A DNA stretch of 64,000 bases from Diadema setosum (Eukaryota; Echinodermata; Echinoidea; Diadematoida; Diadematidae), in NCBI RefSeq assembly GCF_964275005.1, contig NW_027307649.1, forward strand, positions 124,001-188,000, in the 5' to 3' direction. The notes under the pieces were generated by a model that saw only the letters and a program-made list of their open reading frames with translations, did not search any database and had not been told where the DNA came from. Each line of letters begins with the position of its first letter. Position 1 is the stretch's first letter. A program made the position numbers and the translations under genes. Below are positions 12,627-26,100 of this stretch, piece after piece.

Positions 12627-13262
12627 CATATACATACTTGAAAAGAAAAGATATTATGTTTAAAATTCTCTGTTTTCTTCATATCGTTGTCCTGAAGTGG
12701 CAACAATTCTTTTTCTCTGTGTCAAATTAGGCACTATTGGGATGTATGATTAGTGCTCATTATTTATGTAATTTGATGAAATGTCATTTGTTATAAGAAT
12801 CTTGTGTGATATTTATGCTCCTCTGCATCACGAATGAGGGAAAAAATCTTTGGCCTGCCTAAGAGAGAATCTCTACCTTAATACTTAAACCCAAAATATC
12901 AGATCCTAAAAAAACCTTTTTCTTTTCATTTGCAATGATTGTATAATCATATAAGTGCTATTAATATTAGCACGGCCCCCAGAAAAACGTACCTTACCTC
13001 ACCAGGGATACCCATCCCTTGAAGTGAAAAAGGAATACATTCAGAACAGATGATTTTCCCACAAATCCTCAAATTGGAATATTTTCAATTACAATGATAA
13101 TCCTCATGTGCATTGTAAGAGCATTACACGCACAGGATGTCATGATGTATGGTAGTGTAAAGGGTACTGCGAGGGAGGTCTCACCCCCTGGTATTGCTCA
13201 GCGCAGAGCGTAATACGTGCTCAGAATTTACTCTGTTCCTTTAATGATGGGAGCAAGTTATT

Positions 13263-13826
13263 AAAGGACAAGTTTCCCCCCTATAATATAAATGTGGATC
13301 GGGGTAATTCAGCAGTCTCAGTAAAACACTTCATTGCAAGTTTGAGAAAAATCGGGCAATCCGTTCAAAAGTTATGATTATTTTTTATTTATTTATTTTT
13401 TTTTTTAGTTTCATTGCTGCCATCGCTGGATGAAAAGAATACTACAGCTTGGGATGTCACAGGCCCAGAACAAGAATAAATTCTACAGATTTTCACTTTT
13501 ATTGCATATCAAAAGAATACTTTACTTGCCTCTCTCACAAGGCAGGTGGATGATATTACCCTTAACATTCATAAGTAGCAAGTTGAGGGAATGTTTACTT
13601 TTTTTCAGAAAATGGAAATTTTGTGGAATTCTCTTTGCACATGCGATATCACAAACTGTTGTCTTCTCATCCAGCAGTGACTGTGTAGAAACTTTAAAAA
13701 TTCATAGCTTTTGAATGGACTGTCTGGAATTCCTCAATTTTTTTTTTTTAGTGATGTGTACTACATTGTACTAATATTGCTGCATCTACTCAGTCCACAT
13801 GCATATCAAGGTGAACATGTCCTTTA
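13263..13826. mobile_element. palindromic MITE (family B, copy 1)
   Basis: It begins AAAGGACAAGT and ends ACATGTCCTTT. The arms carry the family's internal blocks: GCAAGTTTGAGAAAAATCGG, AATCCGTTCAAAAGTTATGA, and on the right ACTAATATTGCTGCATCTAC. The right end lies only 58 bp before the first coding exon of the GalNAc-transferase gene. Related copies are at 26638-27176, 28741-29450 and the split copy at 51590-56424. Confidence 0.8.
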
Positions 13827-13884
13827 ATCTATGGTGATCTTCTGAATAGTTTAAGTTTTTTTTTCTTTTCTTTTCCTGTTTCAG

Positions 13885-14082
13885 AGAGCGCTTCTGTCGA
13901 TTCAGTCAGAAGATGAACATGATGTGCAGACGTTTCCATGGGGTGCCGTTTTTGGTGTGCGTGGCAACCACTTGCCTAGTAACAAATATCTTATTCATTG
14001 TCGTTCATCTGCGTCATGATGTCGTCACTTCCGGCATTCGTGACATTGACAGCACAGCTTCGGAGAACAGACCACCGCAAAA
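13885..14082 (+). CDS. GalNAc-transferase exon 1: cytosolic tail and membrane anchor
   Basis: The acceptor TTTCAG ends at 13884. The first ATG is at 13913, with others at 13919 and 13922. It encodes [10 protein letters not shown], then a hydrophobic segment at about residues 11-33 ([17 protein letters not shown]), which gives the type II signal anchor of a Golgi enzyme. The donor is AA|GTGAGA and the exon ends with two bases of codon 57. The frame before 13913 has no stop back to the acceptor, so a longer N-terminus from an upstream exon is possible. Confidence 0.85.
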
Positions 14083-14453
14083 GTGAGATACGCTCTTTTT
14101 CAGTTTTACGTGCTTATTCATCTTAAATCATCAGTAGATCTGCTGACCGCTCCCATTTGTGATACTAGTTATAGCGAGCTTTTGATCTGCGACGCGAACG
14201 CTACGACGACGCTAATTCGACCAAAAAAAAAATAATAATAATAATAAATGGTGTTCTGCTCATGCCCGAAACAGCTTTGTTATTGTCCAACCCTGGAGAC
14301 TGTGTCGTCTTAGCGTTCGCGTCGCAGATCTAAAGATCGCTAATATATGTGAGGAAGGGACAGGGGCGGGGCAACTGTAGCTTATGACGATGACGGTTAA
14401 AATGTATTGTCGAGCAATCAGCTTCTCCAAACTGTGCACATAAATGTTCGTTC

Positions 14454-14493
<40 letters not shown>

Positions 14494-17400
14494 TTGTGTG
14501 TGTTAGGGGGGGGGAAGAACATAATCTCCTTGCTTCATTGAGAGCACTGGCTTCTGTAGACAAAGAAATTAAAATGAATTCTAATGTAGGTTGTATATTG
14601 ACATGGAACAGAGAACAAAAAAACAAAACAAACTTACATTAGTCACGTGACCAAACGATCTTTTCCTTCTCGGACTCGGTGTATCGGAGGAATTACCTAT
14701 TTCTTGAACCATGCGATGAGTTTGTGACGTCATAACTACAGGTCGTTCTGTTACTTCAAAGAAAGTTCCATCCCAGTAACCATACCTAATTTCACAAGTA
14801 TACAGACAGCTTTGAGACGTTGTACTGACCGCTGCGAGCACCCGTTCTCATATTCAGAATTAGCTTACTTCAGAATTAACGTCCCCTTCCCCATTTTTAC
14901 GCAGAAATTATGCGAGGAATGGATATTCAACAGGTGATAATCCAAGACTCCGAATTGCACATGACGAAGGAAGGAACTCCCGTGACACCGGGGCTGAAGC
15001 TATTCGTCGCGTGACGCGACCGCCGGCTGAAGGTGTTGCAGAGGTCATGCAAAAGAGTATTGAGAACCAGATGGCAGGTACGTCAGTTACTTTCCCAAGA
15101 GATAAGGCAATTTTGCTCCCTATTATAAGTATTCTTGTAGTCCTCTCCAACGCATCTGACATCAAAAGAGGGCTTCCCATGTAACCCGGATGTTTACATG
15201 TCCGTATGACCTGACAACCTACACTGTCATGACAACAAATCTGTTGAATGTCTTGAGTTCGTTTTAGGCAGGGAAAAAGCAAACAGTCTGGCAAAGGAAA
15301 AATCGTACAGCAACTATTGAGAGGAACTACAATCATGCGCATGCTGACTTGTGTTGATTTATGATGCCTTCATCATCACTTATGAGCCCAAATGAGTATC
15401 TACCTATTTTATGAAAATTATCTCTATTACTCCTCTTCACATGACTTGGATACACCCAAGGAAGCCTTCCAGACCAGGATGTCTGCCAGTGACACCATCT
15501 GCCCTTCATTACTAAAGTGTTGATATGTCATTAACAAAAGAGGTTGGAATACACCGTCCTTAGACCTATAGCATAACTTCCATGTTTCCCTACGATGTGT
15601 TTCGTTACAGGAAAAAGTGCATTCCAATGTCTTTTGTTTATCATATTAGTACTTTAACAATGATTGACGGTTGATGTTGCCAGGAGAATCTCAGTTTTGA
15701 AGGTTTTTTTTTGTGGGCATATCCAAGTACATCTGAAGAAAAATAGTTTGTAATATCATTGTTTAATATATGGCACATATTCAGATACAGTGTATTCTTT
15801 TGGCCACATAAGTGATGATCAAGGTTTTATGAATCAAAACAAGTCAACACATGCATAATTTTTTATTCCATAGTCCCTTTACAGAAGTAGTCTAAAGAAG
15901 TAAAGGTAAGGATCTTTATTAGAATTAATGGACATGTTTTATCAGTATTTTTGGATCACATCGATGGCATAACGACCTTCACTGTTACTTCATCTAGTAC
16001 AGCCGCCAATAAGAGGGGCGAGAGAATAGAACGAAACAAAGGAACGAGACTGCATCTCCAGGCTAACAGCACTAGAATCCCAGTCTACGATAACCTACCG
16101 GAAGCGGATGTGAGGAAACTCGGTGACCTCGGGCGCGGCATCAAACTGCGACTGACGGCTGCGGAGAAAAGCGTTGAAGAAGCGCGATTCAAGAAACACT
16201 CCTTCAACGAACTGGTCAGCAGTAAAATCTCTCTTCACAGAACACTGAAGGATGGCAGATACGATGAGTAATTATAAATCAAATTTCAAATTTTCCCATC
16301 TTATTTGTCCATTTTTTTCTTCCTACATTATATAAGTAGTCAGTAGTGATTTACTCATAATCTAGTAGTTTCTCTCTGTTTTCTTAACCGCTCAGAATTC
16401 GATAAAAGCAGCTGAGACTAAACAAATGCAAAATCAATGGAATATCTCTTGCTCTCTAGTATTCTTTTAATAGTTCTTCATCCCTGTGGAATGTGATAAA
16501 GGAGAACAGTGGTTTTGTGAAGTCATGCTTTGATAGCTACGTTGCAATATGCCATTTATGATATGAGTTTCAATAGGCGCCAACTTTGTTGATTTTCATG
16601 ATTACACAATCTACAAAATTTCCACTAAGCGATAACGATTGTCTCATAATGTGATACAAATCTCTTTGACAACACTGTATGATTAACAGACCTAGTTTTG
16701 CCTTTGCGAGACACAATAGCAAGTATGAATGCAAATAAGATCTGTCTTTTTCAAGAGCACACTTAAAAAAACAGTAAAAAGAGCACTTAAAAACAGTAAA
16801 AAGAGCACACGTAAAAAACAGTAAAAATAGAACGTACAAAGTTTGCTACGTTTACAAGTCGATGTTGAGAATATGCCCTTCGACGGTTAGACAAACTTGA
16901 CATGTTCCTCACTGATTTATTTATTTCCAGATGCAAAAATCTGACGTATCCTTTTGACTTGCCAACGACTAGCATAATCATTTGTTTTCACAACGAGGCG
17001 TGGTCGACGCTCCTTCGAACACTCAATAGCATCCTAGACAGGAGCCCTCTACGTCTGATCAAGGAAATTATTCTCGTTGATGACGCCAGCACGATGGGTA
17101 AAATCAATAGTTTGTCATTATAAAAGCTGCCTTCACATTCTCTGCAAAGACTTTTACTTTCAGCATACGGCACTTGACCATGTCAGATGTTCTTGATACC
17201 TCTGGTTTAACACATTGTAAATTTTCATCTTTAACTTATACGGGTCAGTTGCAGGATTTGTACAAGGGGGTCCTCTACACTTGGTTTAACGTGTCAATCA
17301 AGTGCAAGTTTTATCTTAGCCTTTTCTACAGTATTACTCCTCATTTTCACTTATGGTTTGCTTATTTGCTGTAGTGCAGTTCTTTAATTTGAGTCGATCG

Positions 17401-20400
17401 ACAATTGGATTAAAGTGTTGATAAGTAGCCACATGGCCAATAACGAGACAATGTTAGCAAAACAATCTTCGGAAGAAAACATCTTGACACACGGGCAATG
17501 ACTTTTCACGATGGACTTACAACGTCATTTCCAGTTAGTAAATACGCCTTCTATTCTCCGAGTCACTCTTCCTGTTCACAGAGCATGCGTGGCTACGGCT
17601 GCAGCGTATGTATGGAAAACTCGTATTTTCCCCGTCTGGAATACGAATCAGAAAGTGCTGTTTGTCCCAGTGTGGTGTTGAATAGTAATACACCCTCAAC
17701 TGTCTTATTGGAGTACAATGGGTTATGATTAGCGGACATTCCTACCGCGATTTCCCCGTCAAAAACATGTGTTGAACTAGGGCGAACGTCAACATCTCGC
17801 CGATTCCAGTTCTCATGGCTTCATTTGACATTATTCTTATAACCATTTTGGGTTCCCCCATTGCTGTCTCTCTCAACTTAGTAGAGGAACACAACAATTA
17901 CATTTCAGTGTGTTTTCTACCTGGTTACGCCACAGGTGTCCACCCTGTACTAACTGTTTAGAACAGGTATAAACTGATAGCAAATAAACACAGTATGCGT
18001 ATATTGGTGTGATTTTTTTTTTTCTTTTTGATAACCAAGAGGTTCTTTCACTTAAAATATTGGTTTGCTATCAGCATTTTCCTTCTTTTTTGCTTATATT
18101 ATGCTATTATGTAGCACCAACCATGTGGAACAGGCTGCCTGGTAGCATTAGGAACATTAATAATATTCAAACTTTCCTTTTAAGCCATTATCATCTGCTT
18201 ATTAAGGAGTATGGAAAATCTTATAGTTATCATTTGCATTGTGTTTTTGTTAGATATCTCAATTAATTTAATTTATTTATTTGGAGTATGCTGTGGAGTG
18301 ATTATAACGCATCAATCATTTAGCGCCTTGAGTGACATATTGTCAAAAAGTGGGCATTGGAAATATTAATTATAATCATCATTATTACTGTCATTGCCAT
18401 TATGATGATGATGATGATAATGATGATGATGCATCAAACAAGTGATTTCGCATGTTTAGACTGACAATTCCGAGTTTCGGCAAAAGAAGACAAAATCGAC
18501 TGAGTAAATCGATTAGAATTGTATTTACCAGTCCGTCGTCCACTTTGTCCACACACTCTCTTTAAAATACAGTGAACTCTCGTTATAACGAAGTCCTCGG
18601 GACTGACAGTTTTCTTTCGTTAAATCGAAATTTCGTTATAACCGAACAAATAAACAACAAAAACTATAGAGCGAATAAGGTTGCGACATGATTTTTTATT
18701 TCGGTGTAACCGCCATTTCGTTACAACCGTGTTCGTTATAATGGGAGTGCACTGTATCGAATTCGTTATAACTGAACAAATAAACAATAAGAATATAGAA
18801 CGGATAATGTTGCGGCCTGGATTTTTATTTCGGTGTATTAAGGCCCGGTCCCACTGGCCGACGGACACAAAGCGTATGCAGAAAGGACACAGCGGACGAG
18901 CAAAATTTCGGGGATGGCTTCATCCGCTTTCATCCGCTCCATAAATTGACAAAATTGGCGAAAATTGGCGGTAACAGAATGGAAATAGAACGGACGTGGG
19001 TAGTATGTAGCGGGGATGTTAAACAGATGTTCATCGGAAGCCTAGCGGATGAAAGCGGATGGAAGGGGATGACAGCTCCGAAGGGGTTACCGGAGATAAT
19101 TGCGAAAGCGACGCATAGCAGAAAAAGCGGATGCAGAGTGGATGCAGAGCGGATGCAGAGCGGATGCAGGGGGGATGCTTTCGAAATGCTTTATATACGA
19201 GATGCACACGCTTACATCCTTTCTATTAACGTGCTATTAACGATGTAAAGACGTTCCACGTACCATATCTTTCCTCCCTCTTTCCGTTTTTAGCTGCAGC
19301 GGATGTGAGTTGCGAGGATGCCCAGAGGATGTAGAGAGGATGCAGCGGACGTTTAAGGGATGCCGCACGGACATACAACGTTTGTTGCTCGTATGTCGCG
19401 GATTTACATCGTACACAGCGGAAAGTTCATCCGTTCTAAAAGTTTTAAGCAGCTTAAAACTTTTTGCGCGGATGAAATCACAGTGGACGGATGCTCGATG
19501 GATAGAGCGGATGAAACACGTATGCGATGGGTACACAGCGGATTCGTAGCGTTTTCCAACGGATGACAAGATTTTTTGTACGCTTTACATCCTCTTTGCA
19601 TCCGTAAGTGCAGTCAAACCGCCTGGGACCGGGCCTTTACTGGAATTTCGTTATAACTGTGTTCGTTATAACGGGAGTGCACTGAATGTTTTTGATTTCA
19701 GACAGCAGTGGATCTAATTTCGCTTCTTTTATATCATATCAACTTAGAGCATCTCCTAGAACCGCTCGAAGATTATATTGCCAACATCCATACTGCGAGA
19801 ATCAGAATAATACGGTCCCGGCAGAGGTACGGTCTCATCAAGGCCCGGATGTTGGGCGTCGAAGAAGCCAGCGCACCGACGTTCACGTTCCTCGACTCCC
19901 ACGTAGAGGTGAGGTGAGACTCGTTTTGCTATGAAAAAAAGAACAAATCGCATAGTCAATAAACAAAGAACTAAACAAAGCAACGAATACAAAAGACGCC
20001 AACTCTCTCACTTTTGGCGGGAGATCTCTTGCTTTGAGACCATTCCTTGCTTACAATCTCCCGCCTTATATAGCTTGGTGTTCCCGCATAAGATGACTTT
20101 TTCCAGATTAAAATTAAGCTTTCCTAGGCCCAACTTTAAGTTTTGTAATACTTTTTTTTTTTGTAGGTTAAAATTCTAAAATAGCATCTTAAAGAGCATG
20201 TTTAATCCCGAAGGGCACTGAAGAGGGTCCTGGATCCTGCCCGCAAGGGACGTCTCGTTTTGAGCATCGGGTGTGCTCTCTGTAGGGCCTACATGATATT
20301 GTGCACATGTTTGAGCACTCTATATTAAGTCTGTGCCCTTAAGAGTCAAGAAGGCCTACGTACAAATTATTGCTTAGTCCTACGAATACCAAAGGACTTT

Positions 20401-23053
20401 ACTTAATGGACACATGAGAAAAGAAAATTACATAAAACTAACTTTGCTGTGACTTGTAGGTTATGATGGGTTGGCTTCAGCCGCTGCTGGCACGTCTCTC
20501 AGAGGAAAAGACAGCCGTGGTCATGCCCGTCGTTGATGAGATCGACAAGGACACCTTCAACTACCGTGTGGTCGCCGAACCGCTTCAGCGGGGTGGTTTC
20601 AACTGGAGATTCGAATACCGATGGAAGCCTGTGCCTGATTACAAGAACAGGAAATCAAGAGTTCAGCCAATCAAGTAAGGATTTTATTTCCATTCTCTTT
20701 ATGGAAATCACAGACATATAGAGCAGAGAAGGACATAATCATATTGAGAGAGACAGACAGAGAGAAAGAGATGAAAAGAGAGACTTGTATAATTATCTAT
20801 ATGAGAGGTTTCTTTTTTTTTTTTTTTAGCAAATACTATGAAATGCACTGCGAAGACAGCAGATAGATAAGAAAATATCGTGGAACACTGTCTAAGCCTT
20901 CTCAACTCGAGTGTTCCTCAAATGAATAGAACTAATGATTATGTATGTCCGGCAGACGTGATAGAATAAGACTAAAAGAACACCAAAAAAAAAAAAATAA
21001 ATAAAAATTCCACATCATCAATTTGTCTTTTATTATGAGACAAAAACTCTAGAGCAAAGGCAAATGTCATTGTTTCCGATGCCTGACATAATTATTGTGC
21101 TTAATTTTATCGCCCACAGCTCGCGTAGCATGAGTAGCAACAACGTAGTGTCAAAGCTTTAGGTCGAACGATGTAGCTGGTATTGAGTAATGGTGTTCTG
21201 TTCTTGTTTTGTAAGCATGTGGTAAAGTAGTTTAGTTCTGACGATTGCATGGGAACTTTGTGTCCCGAATCTTCCAAAGAGACTAAGTCAAAAATTCTGA
21301 CGCCATTTTGTGCACATCCTGAACAACATGGACAGTTCCGGACACTTAGGAAGCTTGCTTGAGGCTTGCCCGATATTGCAATTTAACAACTTACTACATG
21401 TGTAGTACTCGCAAACTGGGGGATTTTAGGTGCGGCATTTGTATGCTAGCAACAGGTGAATCCGGGTAGCTCGTTATGAACAAGGTTTAAAGGAGTCAAA
21501 TGTTATGCATGACCTTCCAGCATACATAATCATAACAGGCCTCTCTCCCTCTTGTGCGACCTATTCGACTAATATAGGACTCCTGCTATGCCGGGCGGGC
21601 TACTGTCCATGTACCGGGACTTCTTCTTTAAGCTTGGCGGCTACGACCAGGGTATGGAGGTGTGGGGTGGCGAAAACCTGGAAGAATCTGTAAAGGTGAG
21701 GGCAACTTGTGAGCCCTGTGGTGTATCGGGGTGAGGCTTATATTCGTAAAAGGGAAATCTCGGATTCGGAACCTTATACCAAGCGTGCATATCCTCGAAG
21801 AAGATATAAGTTCATACTCATCACGTGTTTTTTTTTTAAGTACTCGTTTAGGACTATACACTGGGGTCAAATAAGCTTGACACAGGTGTTTATGACGTGG
21901 TAATAAGACCCAAAGAGAGTACGGCTGTCAACATGCTCAATGCAGAGTATATCTTGAATATACCTATTATTACCTGGATGATCATAATAACTATTGTTGA
22001 TAATGTTAATCTTACCAATATCTTCATCAACCTCTGTGATCGTTGTTATCAAAACGCGTTAAAGAAAAGGTTAATTTTTGCAAATTTGTAAAAATTGCAG
22101 GGATGACATATGTATGTCTGTTTGATGTGCATGTAGGCCTACATTATTTCCTTACGCACAGATTTAACGGTCATAATACTGATAGAAGCAATATCAAGGA
22201 TCATTATTATTCACCTTATTGTATCATTGTTATTACATTCTGTATTTTTCATTTTCTTCATCGGCATACTACTATCATTACCATTATGATTTAGGGTCAT
22301 TATCATTGTGTTTGTTGTCACTATCATCATTTTAGGAACGAATGAGAAGATGAATATTTTTGCAACTGATTGGCATTTCATCAATTTAGAATCATGAATA
22401 TTGTTATCACATCTGCAATAGTCATGTCCGATAAAATGGTACGAATTTCTTCGTTTTGATTGAACAAGAGGAAGTTTATGTTCCTAGTCTTTAGGGCAAA
22501 CTTGACTTACTTTTTTCGAATGACGTTGCAATTCTCATTTCAGGTCTGGATGTGCGGCGGATCGATCGAGATCATCCCGTGTTCTCGTGTGGGCCACGTG
22601 TATCGCCAGACATCTCCCTACAATTTTCTCGGCAAGCATCCGATCGAGGTGGCCGAACACAATGCGATGCGTGTCGTGGAGGTAAAGGGCGCCCCCATGT
22701 GAACAACTCTTAGAAAAGGTCACCGCTGTGGTGCAAACATTTTGCACTGCTTCCGATGGCCTGACAATTTGTAACAGCATTGTCTCTTTATGTATGTCGG
22801 CGAATGTAGTATACCTTGTTTTTTTTTTCCTGAAATGAAAATCCCCTATAACGGAAAAAGGCATTTGAGCTTATTATGATATGATGATTATTATTTTCTA
22901 CTTCCTGCTACTCAACATGCAGTCACTTTTAGATGCCAAGCTCGAACAACTTCTGACATCTTGCTGCAAAAGTTGTGAATCATGATTAGGATATGCAAAG
23001 ACGGTTTCTTTCTGACCCTCTTCCTGCACAACAGCAGCAACAACAATAACATC

Positions 23054-23109
<56 letters not shown>

Positions 23110-26100
23110 CGACGACGATGACGACGACGACAACAACAACGATGTAACGATGTAACGATATATCGTTGTTCTCGGGGCCGGCAGTTTTCTTTCGTTATAT
23201 CGAAGTTTCGTTATAACCGACAAATACACAATAAAAAAAGAAAGAAAAAAAAAAACCATACAACAGATAATGTTGCGGCCCTAATTTTTACTTCGTTGTA
23301 ACCAGAATTTCGTTATAACTGTGTTCGTTATAACGGGAGCGTACTGTATGACGTATTCCCATCAGAGATAGAGCAGCTTAACATAAAGCCCTCTATTATA
23401 TTGCTTAACGGACGTTATTGAATGCCCCATTGAGAATGAGGTTCAAAGTAGACACATCTTCAAATAGGTCTCCATCAGTGGTCCTGTCAGATTTCACAAT
23501 AGGCACACGGAAGATGTATAGGACATCGTATGCACAGATCACATGTCCCTTAAACATGTCGTTCTAAAAAATAAAAAACAAAAAACAAACAGATTCAATT
23601 GTAGCGAAATCCTCCAACTCCCCTTGTTCTGTTCACCGCTATAGGTATGGACCGACGAATACAAAGAAAATTTTTACAATCGTCTGCCGCACCTGCGGAG
23701 GGCAAACTACGGGGACGTGTCCGGGAGGAGAAAGCTCAGGGAGTCGCTAGGTTGCAAGAATTTCAGCTGGTACCTGGATAACGTATACCCAGAGTTGTAC
23801 ATTCCAGATAAAGAGGCTGTAGTTCGGCAGACGGTACAGGTGAGACCTACGTTTCAGTCATCAAGTGACAAGGAAACCAAGGGGAGAAACCCATAACTAA
23901 AGGGTTGGTATAGTTTTGTTGGAGATGGGGCTTTAGATGTCTCTCTTTTTTGTGAGATAATGAGAAACCTCTCAATAAAAATGGAAGAACATACAATTCT
24001 AAGAAGAATTAAAAGTTTATGTGGTGAAAATTGGTTTTGACATGGCTGAGATATCCAAAAACCAGGTCCCAATAACAGGCGGGACCGACCTTTTATTAGG
24101 GCAACTTTGTTTTACTTTGTTTTTGGAGATCTCAGCCATTGTAAAACCGATTTTCATCAAATAAACTTTGAATTCCTCTTAGAATTGTATGCGTGTCAAT
24201 ATGTCCGAGTAGTTTCTAATTATCTCGCAAAAATTTGATTCCCGCATCCCAACCCAAAACTATACCATCCTTTTAAATGTCCACACTGCTATTTCTTGTT
24301 TGTGGCTCTTCACAAAGAGCATATGTATTTCTTTAAAATTTAATTAGGATACATACCCCATTAGCCGCCATTTTAATCTTTAAATCAAAGATTCCTTTTT
24401 ACAAGTTAAGAGTATATCCACATTAATGATTGCCTGCATTATTTACAGATAACTCGAAAAAAAAAAGTTTGAATGATAGATGACTTCGTTGAGCTGTAAT
24501 TCATACATGAGTGTTTTATAACATTATTATCCTTCGCATTTTGCAGTTCCGCAATATCGGGGCGAAGTTGTGCCTGGACTCTAATGACCAGAACGGACAG
24601 GCTGGAAAACAATTGATTGTATGGGGCTGCCATGGACTTGGGGGTAACCAGGTTGGTATCTCTGCCAAGATCATTACAATTTAGCGCTATCCTCATAAGG
24701 GAATATGATAAGAAGACCAAGGGAGACGAAGAGGTAGTCGAAATCCTAAATACAATGGACTCCCGTTATAATGAAGTCCTCGAGACCGGCAGCTTTCTTT
24801 CGTTATATCGAAATTTCGTTAGAACCGAGCAAATAAACAACAACAATACATAGAGTGGATAATGTCGCAGCCTGAATTTTTACTTCGTTGTGACCGGAAC
24901 TTCGTTATAATCGGGTTCGTTATAACGGGAGTGCACTGTACACATCAATGGCTTATAGTCCATGGTAGACTAGTTAAAGCTGGATGAGGCTGTGCGAAAC
25001 GGTAAACCAAAGTTAGCCTGTCAAAAAACATGAGTATCGTTATACTCCCAACGTGTCTTTTCCCTCCTTTTTTAGTTTTTATTTATGGTCTGGAGAATCT
25101 TACAAGTGGAAAGGATGGTAGAAAATGTATGACTGAATACAAATGATGATACAGCTAGTAAGAAAAAAACAAAAGCAAAACTGTACCTGATTTAAATACC
25201 TGTTTTTTGACACATCGTTCTGCTCATAAAATCTGTAGAAAGCTTGTTAATTCTGCATTACTTCTCTCCAGTTTTACTTCAATGGCAAGTGAATATGACA
25301 ATTTTGGTACCTGGACATGGCGAATGTTGTACAGTATAGTGAGTCATATCATCGAACAGAAAACAAGCAAGAGAGGCATCCGAAGCGAATTTAGTTTTTC
25401 ATTGCTCCTGCTACACTGATACTTCCCCACACAAGTGGAGAACTGCTTACTATCTAGTCGAAACAAGTTAAAACTTCATGAAATTCTTCAGTCGAGATGT
25501 TTTCATTGCAACTGATTGACAAATTGCCCTACATCGACGTAAATAAGCACTGAATTGATCAGTGTTTTAGTAGTAGCCATGATAAAAAATAATGGGCGTA
25601 CATTTACTCGAGCAGGATTCGAACCTACCTACGACCTCGTGATCTCCGGACAGGCGTAATCTCCACTACACCACCGAACTTCCGCCCGACAGCAAGTGTT
25701 GGTTCTAATCCTTACAGTATGCAGCGGGTACTGCGTAATTATTCTAATTCATGACATTCTTCCGTCGAGATGTTTTTATTTTTATTTACGTCGATTTAGG
25801 GCAATTTGTCGGTCAGTTGCAATGAGTACGTACGCCCATGATTTTTATCTTGGCTACCACTAAAGCACTGATCAATTCAGTGCTTATTTACGTCGATGTA
25901 GGGCAATTTAACAATCAGTTGCAAAGTTAAAGCTTGTTAAATGGAAAGTTTCATTAATTGGACCTCTATCCTAATTCATCAAGAATTCACTCAATATATA
26001 GTCTGTGCAGTTCTTTTTAGTGTTTATCTACTTCCTTGTAGCAATTTTATTAAGATTCATAACCTACCGTATAAGAGTTTGTAAAATATTACTTCCGTTG

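Noticed and set aside
14908..15342. 144-codon minus-strand ORF inside intron 1
   Set aside because: Its composition is not distinctive, it has no motif, and it is antisense to an intron of a well-supported gene. No evidence for a gene.
19702..19747. Earlier acceptors for GalNAc-transferase exon 4
   Set aside because: AG at 19701 puts the exon out of frame. AG at 19705 keeps frame but adds residues absent from the family. The acceptor at 19747 fits both the tract and the family.
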